Part shown: piece after piece, positions 60,039 to 64,000 of the stretch
Layout: every line of letters starts with the position of its first letter
Numbering within the stretch: position 1 is the first letter of the stretch
Origin: SW10 sp047629805
Lineage (GTDB): Bacteria; Verrucomicrobiota; Verrucomicrobiia; Verrucomicrobiales; Akkermansiaceae
NCBI GenBank assembly: GCA_047629805.1
Contig: JBLHUR010000002.1
Span: 48,096 to 112,095, forward strand
DNA length: 64,000 nt
Reading direction: 5' to 3'
The notes under the pieces: model-generated
What the model was told of the DNA's origin: nothing
The model's database searches: none
The model's input: only the letters and a program-made list of their open reading frames with translations
Program-made: the position numbers and the translations under genes

Positions 60039-62303
60039 ATGACCTTTCGCTTCGTAATCTCCGCAACCTTCATCGCAGCAACTTTGCCCGGCTTCCTCCT
60101 TGCTGAGGAAAAAATCGACTTCGCCCGCGAAGTTCTCCCCATCCTCTCCAACAAATGCTTCGCCTGTCACGGGCCCGATACTAAAAAGGCCAAAGAACTC
60201 CGCCTCGACAGCTACGCCGCCGCCATCAAGGACCGGAAAGGAATCAAAGCTATCGACCCCGATGACTTGGAAGGCAGCGAACTTATCTTTCGCCTTCACG
60301 ATGAGGATGACCCCATGCCTCCCGAGGAAGACGGTAAACCTCTCACCGCCACCGAAAAGGAAATCCTCACCAAGTGGGTAAAACAGGGTGGCAAATATGC
60401 CTCCCACTGGTCCTTCGTCCCTCCTCAAAAAGAGAAAAATGCTCCCAAAACAAATGCCCTCGATTTCTATATCGAAGCCGGGCACAAACAACACAAACCC
60501 GCTATCTCCTTCGCGCCCGCCGCTGACCTCCCGATCCTAGCCCGTCGTGCCGCCCTCGTCCTCACCGGCCTCCCGCCCGAGCCCGCCCTTCTCGACCAGC
60601 TCCTATCCGCCCCATCTCCGGAGGCCTACCAAAAGTTCATCGACGCCCTCCTCAACTCTTCACACTTCGGCGAACATCAGGCCCGCTACTGGCTCGATGC
60701 CGTCCGCTACGGCGATACCCACGGACTCCATCTCGACAATAAACGGGGAATCTTCCCCTACCGCGACTGGGTCGTTCGCGCCTTCAATGAGAACCTCCCA
60801 CTTGATGATTTCATCACCTGGCAACTCGCCGGCGACCTCCTCCCAAACCCCACCACCACTCAGAAAATTGCGACGGGTTTCGTCAGAATGAACCCCACCA
60901 CCTCGGAAGGGGGAGCCATCGCCGCTGAATTTCAGGCCAAGAACACCTTCGACCGCACCGAAACCTTCGGAACGGTCATGTTGGGCATGACCCTGACCTG
61001 CTGCCGCTGTCACACCCACAAGTATGACCCCATCACGCACGACGAATATTTTAGTCTCTTCGCATTCTTCAATAACACCGCCGACCAACCGATGGACGGA
61101 AATAAATATGACCACGCCCCAGTCATCAAAGCACCCGCAAATCCCGGCGAGTGGAAACTTCTGCAAGCCCACGAAAACAAGAAAAAAGATGGCCCCGATC
61201 CGGCAGCCTCCTTCACCACGACCACTCTCATTGCCCAAGAACTGCCAAAACCCCGCGTCACGAAAGTCCTGCAACGCGGCGAATACCACAGCCCTTCTGG
61301 AGCAGCATTGACTCCAAATATCCCCGCCGTAATGGGGACCTTGCCCAACGACGCCCCTCGTAATCGCCTCGGGCTCGCCCAGTGGCTGACCTCCGATGAG
61401 CAACCCCTCGTCGCCCGCGTTCTCGTCAATCGCATGTGGCAGCGGACCTTCGGATACGGCTTGGTTCGGACCCCCGAAGACTTCGGACTTCAGGGAGAAC
61501 AGCCGACCCACCCCGAGCTCCTCGATTGGTTGGCGGTCGAACTTCGGGAAAGTAACTGGGACCTAAAACACCTCCTTCACCTCATGGTCACCAGCCGGAC
61601 TTTTCAACAAAGCTCCAAACGCCGCGTCGCTCTCGATGACCCGGAAAACCGCCTCTTCGCGCAAGGTCCCGCCTTCCGATTGGATGCCGAAGTCATCCGC
61701 GACATCGGGCTCTGGTCCAGCGGACTCCTCGACCCCACGATGGGCGGAGAAGGAGTGAAACCCTACCAACCCGTAGGACTCTGGAAGGCCCTCATGCACC
61801 CCGCCAGCAACACCAAAAACTACGTCGCGGACAAGGGTGCCAAGCTCTACCGCCGCAGCCTCTACGTCTATTGGAAACGCACCAGCCCCCACCCCATGAT
61901 GACTTTATTCGACGCCCCGAACCGCGAGGCCAGTTGCGTCAAACGTTCCCGCACCAGCACCGCCCTCCAGTCTCTCGCTCTCTTCAACGAAACCCAGCGC
62001 ATCGAAATGGGACGCATGCTGGCGGAACGGATCATCACCTCCGCAACCGATGACAAGGCACGCCTCGATCACCTCTACAAACTCCTCGCCTGTCGTCCCG
62101 CGAAAGACAAGGAGCGCAGCGTTTGCCTGCAGTTACTGCAAGACCTGACAAAGCGTTACCAATCCGCACCGGACGATGCCAAAGCCCTTCTCACAACCGG
62201 CAACGCCCCTCTCAATAACGCGCTCCCCCCCGTCCAACTCGCGGCCTGGACCCAAGTGATCACCACCGTCCTCTCCAGCGACATTGCCCTCTCCATCTTT
62301 TAA
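60039..62303 (+). CDS. DUF1549/DUF1553 protein with planctomycete-type cytochrome c domain
   Basis: A 754-residue exported protein. Signal peptide (1-22, LLA), then a PSCyt1 domain with heme-binding CFACH (C40, C43, H44) and DPMPPEEDGKPLTATEKEIL (PSCyt1 end). A DUF1549 domain follows (LARRAALVLTGLPPEPALLD and HFGEHQARYWLDAVRYGDTH, with TLTCCRCHTHKYDPI). The DUF1553 domain ends it, with NRLGLAQWLTSDEQPLVARV then LVNRMWQRTFGYGLVRTPED. The usual protein is about 1000 residues; this one is shorter between the domains. In planctomycetes and Verrucomicrobiota it is always paired with a DUF1501 protein, as here, and is thought to act in periplasmic polysaccharide or sulfated-glycan breakdown. Confidence 0.9.
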   Translation: MTFRFVISATFIAATLPGFLLAEEKIDFAREVLPILSNKCFACHGPDTKKAKELRLDSYAAAIKDRKGIKAIDPDDLEGSELIFRLHDEDDPMPPEEDGKPLTATEKEILTKWVKQGGKYASHWSFVPPQKEKNAPKTNALDFYIEAGHKQHKPAISFAPAADLPILARRAALVLTGLPPEPALLDQLLSAPSPEAYQKFIDALLNSSHFGEHQARYWLDAVRYGDTHGLHLDNKRGIFPYRDWVVRAFNENLPLDDFITWQLAGDLLPNPTTTQKIATGFVRMNPTTSEGGAIAAEFQAKNTFDRTETFGTVMLGMTLTCCRCHTHKYDPITHDEYFSLFAFFNNTADQPMDGNKYDHAPVIKAPANPGEWKLLQAHENKKKDGPDPAASFTTTTLIAQELPKPRVTKVLQRGEYHSPSGAALTPNIPAVMGTLPNDAPRNRLGLAQWLTSDEQPLVARVLVNRMWQRTFGYGLVRTPEDFGLQGEQPTHPELLDWLAVELRESNWDLKHLLHLMVTSRTFQQSSKRRVALDDPENRLFAQGPAFRLDAEVIRDIGLWSSGLLDPTMGGEGVKPYQPVGLWKALMHPASNTKNYVADKGAKLYRRSLYVYWKRTSPHPMMTLFDAPNREASCVKRSRTSTALQSLALFNETQRIEMGRMLAERIITSATDDKARLDHLYKLLACRPAKDKERSVCLQLLQDLTKRYQSAPDDAKALLTTGNAPLNNALPPVQLAAWTQVITTVLSSDIALSIF

Positions 62304-62323
62304 ATTCCCCACCTTAATTTTCC

Positions 62324-63817
62324 ATGAATCCACTTCGCGACTACGAACTCAACCTCACCCGACGCCAGCTCTTCGGCCGGGGTGCCCTCGGACTGGGAAC
62401 CGCCACGATGGCCCAGCTCCTTGGCTCGGAAGCCCTGACTCAAACTCCCGACTCCCCCGACGGACTTCATCATCCCGCCAAAGCCAAACGCGTCATCTAC
62501 CTCTTCATGAGCGGTGGTCCCAGCCAACACGACATGTGGGATCACAAGCCCAAGATGAAGGAGATGTTTGGCAAAGACCTCCCCGAACACGTCCGCGATG
62601 GCCAACGAATCACCGGCATGACGGCCGGGCAAAAGACCCTTCCTCTCTGCCCCTCGAAGTATGACTTTCAAAAATACGACAACAACGACCAGGGAGTCTG
62701 GGTCAGCGAACTCCTTCCCCACACCGCAAAAGTGGCCAAGGATCTTTGCGTCGTCCACAGCACTTTCACCGAGGCCATCAACCATGATCCCGCCGTCACC
62801 TATATCCAAACCGGAAGCCAAATCCCCGGACGCCCCAGCCTCGGATCCTGGCTCAGCTACGGCCTGGGCCGCATGAACGAAGACCTCCCCGGCTACGTTG
62901 TCATGCACGCCAAGACAAACCATGGAGAGCAAAGCCTCTTCAACCGCCTTTGGGGCCCCGGTTTTCTTTCCTCGGAACACCAAGGAGTCCTCCTGCGTAG
63001 CCAAGGTGATCCCGTCCTCTACCTCAACAACCCAAAGGGAGTCACCCGCACCGACCGGCGCGCTCAACTCAACGCCCTCTCCGCTCTCGACGAAGCCCAG
63101 CACGACCAGTTTGGCGACCCCGAAATCCTCGCCCGGATCAAGCAACACGAGATGGCTTATCGCATGCAAACTTCCGTCCCCGAATTGATGGACCTTTCCG
63201 ACGAAAAAGACTCCACCTTCACCCTCTACGGCGAAGAAGCTCGCGAAGCGGGAACCTTCGCCGCTTGCTGTCTCAATGCCCGACGCCTCGCCGAGCGCGG
63301 AGTCCGTAACATCCAGATTTTCCACCGCGGCTGGGACGCTCACGGCAACCTCCCCAAGGAACACGAATCACAGTGCAAGGACATCGACCAAGCCTGTGCC
63401 GCCCTCATCACAGATCTCAAGGACCGGGGCTTGCTTGAAGACACCCTCGTCGTCTGGGGCGGCGAATTCGGACGCACCGCTTATTGCCAAGGCAAACTCA
63501 CCGAAAAAAACTACGGACGCGATCACCACCCCCGCTGCTTCACAACCTGGATGGCCGGAGGCGGAGTCAAACCAGGAATCACCTACGGCCGCACCGATGA
63601 CTACGGCTACAACATCGTGCAAGCCGACGGAACCCCACTGGTCTCACGTCCCGATAAGGAAAGCTGGACCCCCGGAAGTGTCCACATCCACGACCTTAAC
63701 GCCACCATTCTCCACCTCCTCGGCATCGACCACCGAAAGCTCACCTACCGCTACCAAGGCCGCGACTTCCGCCTCACCGACATCCACGGCCACGTCATCA
63801 AAGACATCCTCCTCTAA
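62324..63817 (+). CDS. DUF1501 protein with Tat signal peptide
   Basis: A 497-residue exported protein of the DUF1501 (sulfatase/alkaline-phosphatase-fold) family. The N-terminus has a twin-arginine signal, LTRRQLFGRGALGLGTA. Core motifs are KRVIYLFMSGGPSQHDMWDH then KPKM, ARRLAERGVRNIQIFHRGWD then AHGNL, DTLVVWGGEFGRTAYCQGKL, GRDHHPRCFTTWMAGGGVKP and HDLNATILHLLGIDHRKLTY. It follows its DUF1553 partner by 20 bases on the same strand. The pair is probably exported together and acts in the periplasm; substrate unknown. Confidence 0.92.
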   Translation: MNPLRDYELNLTRRQLFGRGALGLGTATMAQLLGSEALTQTPDSPDGLHHPAKAKRVIYLFMSGGPSQHDMWDHKPKMKEMFGKDLPEHVRDGQRITGMTAGQKTLPLCPSKYDFQKYDNNDQGVWVSELLPHTAKVAKDLCVVHSTFTEAINHDPAVTYIQTGSQIPGRPSLGSWLSYGLGRMNEDLPGYVVMHAKTNHGEQSLFNRLWGPGFLSSEHQGVLLRSQGDPVLYLNNPKGVTRTDRRAQLNALSALDEAQHDQFGDPEILARIKQHEMAYRMQTSVPELMDLSDEKDSTFTLYGEEAREAGTFAACCLNARRLAERGVRNIQIFHRGWDAHGNLPKEHESQCKDIDQACAALITDLKDRGLLEDTLVVWGGEFGRTAYCQGKLTEKNYGRDHHPRCFTTWMAGGGVKPGITYGRTDDYGYNIVQADGTPLVSRPDKESWTPGSVHIHDLNATILHLLGIDHRKLTYRYQGRDFRLTDIHGHVIKDILL

Positions 63818-63831
63818 ACGGGATCGCCTCC

Positions 63832-63875
63832 TGTAAAAAACATGACCCCGAACCAGCAAGCTGATTCGGGGTCAT
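63832..63875 (-). terminator. Intrinsic terminator sharing the tRNA-Ser 3' end
   Basis: Perfect 11-bp stem ATGACCCCGAA / TTCGGGGTCAT (63842-63852 with 63865-63875) with a 12-base loop, followed on the minus strand by a T-run (A-run 63835-63840). The stem starts with the last A of the tRNA CCA end, so transcription should stop just after the tRNA. There is no T-run on the plus side. Confidence 0.9.
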
Positions 63876-63964
63876 GGCGGACAGGGTGGGATTCGAACCC
63901 ACGGTACTATTACTAGCACACACGCTTTCCAGGCGAGCTCATTCGACCACTCTGACACCTGTCC
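63875..63964 (-). tRNA. tRNA-Ser(GGA)
   Basis: A 90-base tRNA of the long variable-arm (class II) kind. The acceptor stem GGACAGG pairs with CCTGTCC, the T-loop is GGGTTCGAATCCC, and the anticodon loop TGGAAAG places GGA as anticodon, reading UCC/UCU serine codons. An extra arm lies between anticodon and T stems. The 3' CCA is encoded (63877-63875). It is immediately followed by a terminator. Confidence 0.95.
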
Positions 63965-64000
63965 GGTTAAAAAATCGCCTGTTTGGTCGAGGCGGGCGGA

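Noticed and set aside
60660..61511. A 283-codon minus-strand ORF opposite the DUF1553 gene
   Set aside because: Antisense shadow of a well-supported gene with Gly/Asp/Glu-rich noise composition.
62300..63364. A 354-codon minus-strand ORF opposite the DUF1501 gene
   Set aside because: The plus-strand frame has all family motifs; the antisense frame is open only because of GC-rich codon bias.
1..64000. CRISPR arrays, rRNA genes, prophage and intact insertion sequences
   Set aside because: No regularly spaced direct repeats, no rRNA-like stretches, no phage structural genes and no intact transposase frame were noticed on either strand.

Overview
The window looks like a piece of a Verrucomicrobiota chromosome, probably order Verrucomicrobiales. 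This is inferred from content, not from a marker gene. The evidence is a paired DUF1549/DUF1553 cytochrome protein and DUF1501 protein, two PEP-CTERM-tagged exported proteins, an exported protein resembling the verrucomicrobial TIGR02597 family, a DUF5069 protein, a MoxR-DUF58-VWA cluster, and a type II secretion operon with divergent L/M-like components. Strong Shine-Dalgarno sequences are rare. Adjacent genes are often coupled by ATGA or TGATG overlaps.

Layout. 1-2491: end of a degenerate DEAD-box helicase, an oligopeptide-type ABC ATPase and a XerC/XerD recombinase. 2640-11622 (minus): a small exported protein, then a type II secretion operon reading gspG-H-I-J-K-L-M-(small exported protein)-gspD; the ATPase GspE and platform protein GspF are not here. 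11768-15030: an arginase-fold protein without its metal ligands, yraN, rnhB and a repeat protein. 15129-15530: a signal-peptide gene cut short next to decayed IS66-like transposase sequence. 15622-22112: MoxR ATPase, DUF58 protein and two large VWA membrane proteins. 22113-22408: dispersed intergenic repeat. 22409-30606: SDF symporter, LptF/LptG permease, dus, LysM protein, small HTH protein, gltX and aroE. 30596-35919 (minus): iscA-hscB-hscA followed by two related membrane proteins of unknown function. 36063-37774: two exported proteins. 37832-44088: UvrD-type helicase, DUF5069 protein, and a second DUF58/transglutaminase pair. 44156-47113: lipoprotein, Na+/H+ antiporter-like protein and riboflavin synthase. 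47855-50342: ice-binding-like PEP-CTERM protein, a scar holding a broken trxB copy and a short chitobiase-domain protein, and intact trxB. 50394-58853: ftsH, a Lys/Glu-repeat protein, rlmI-like methyltransferase, recG and recJ. 58859-63964: small exported proteins, a collapsed NDH-2 pseudogene, the DUF1553/DUF1501 pair and tRNA-Ser(GGA).

Functional themes. Much of the window serves the envelope: type II secretion, LPS transport, MoxR/VWA assembly, LysM, FtsH and PEP-CTERM exported proteins. A second theme is DNA repair and recombination (XerD-like, UvrD-like, RecG, RecJ, RNase HII, YraN). The Fe-S chaperone cluster lacks iscS and iscU and is extended by two membrane proteins.

No phage, CRISPR array or intact insertion sequence was seen. 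The most unusual items are the metal-less arginase-fold protein, the membrane-protein pair attached to the Fe-S chaperone genes, three gene-decay scars (IS66-like, trxB, NDH-2) and the Lys/Glu-repeat protein. None of these is shown to be a new system; each is offered as a lead.
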